From the NCBI GenBank assembly GCA_903644035.1, contig CAHJXG010000312.1, positions 1 to 14,429 on the forward strand: a DNA stretch of 14,429 nt, read 5' to 3'. Source of the DNA: Rhodospirillales bacterium. GTDB taxonomy: Bacteria > Pseudomonadota > Alphaproteobacteria > Acetobacterales > Acetobacteraceae. Positions 14,424 through 14,429 of the stretch are shown here, piece after piece. The notes beneath the pieces were generated by a model. That model had not been told where the DNA came from, did no database searches, and saw only the letters and a program-made list of their open reading frames with translations. Each line of letters starts with the position of its first letter. Positions within the stretch are counted from its first letter, which is position 1. A program made the position numbers and the translations under genes.

Positions 14424-14429
14424 CATTAA

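Noticed and set aside
1..14429. CRISPR arrays, tRNAs, rRNAs, retroelements, toxin-antitoxin or defence genes
   Set aside because: No regularly spaced repeats, cloverleaf-like sequences, reverse transcriptase, nuclease or toxin motifs were seen by eye on either strand.

Overview
The window is GC-rich DNA with strong third-position GC bias. The gene families and the flavour of the insertion-sequence relics suggest an alphaproteobacterium, most likely Rhodospirillales/Acetobacteraceae (Roseomonas- or Azospirillum-like). That placement rests on gene content and general similarity, because no rRNA or other marker lies in the window. No tRNA, rRNA, CRISPR array, replication origin or intact mobile element was seen.

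Layout: (1) 2-310, the 3' end of phnL, an ABC-type ATPase of the C-P lyase (phosphonate) gene set. (2) About 360-610, an IS3-family transposase relic with its catalytic middle deleted. (3) 885-3655, a two-gene unit: a family-5 (Dpp/Opp-type) extracellular solute-binding protein whose stop overlaps (ATGA) the start of a sarcosine-oxidase-like FAD amine oxidase. No permease or ATPase accompanies it. (4) 3671-4108, minus strand, a small secreted protein of unknown function. Its AT-rich upstream region carries a perfect 14-bp palindrome. (5) 4523-5260, a beta-class carbonic anhydrase with a probable Tat signal. (6) About 5285-7020, a graveyard of five truncated transposases from different families: Tn3, IS30, IS3, IS630 and IS1595. 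They are stacked nearly end to end on both strands. (7) 7375-8316, an aldo/keto reductase. (8) 8539-12318, a complete importer cassette: substrate-binding protein, ATPase and fused double-domain permease, of the iron(III)/2-aminoethylphosphonate/polyamine type. It ends in a good hairpin-plus-T terminator candidate. (9) 12498-13983, a small Sel1/TPR-like exported protein followed by an orphan TAXI-family solute-binding protein. (10) 13984-14429, non-coding sequence that turns AT-rich and holds several inverted repeats.

The genes read as accessory metabolism built around uptake. Three periplasmic binding proteins of three different transporter classes occur in 13 kb, and only one has its membrane partners. 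The amine oxidase and aldo/keto reductase would act in the cytoplasm, and the carbonic anhydrase outside it. The IS relics at both ends of the 0.9-5.3 kb segment suggest it was assembled or pruned by past transposition. That would explain the missing transporter partners and the interrupted phosphonate cluster.

I did not find a convincing new defence, toxin or retroelement system. The observations most worth checking are the orphan binding protein/oxidase pair, the palindrome-controlled secreted protein, the exported carbonic anhydrase, the orphan TAXI pair, and the structured AT-rich tail.
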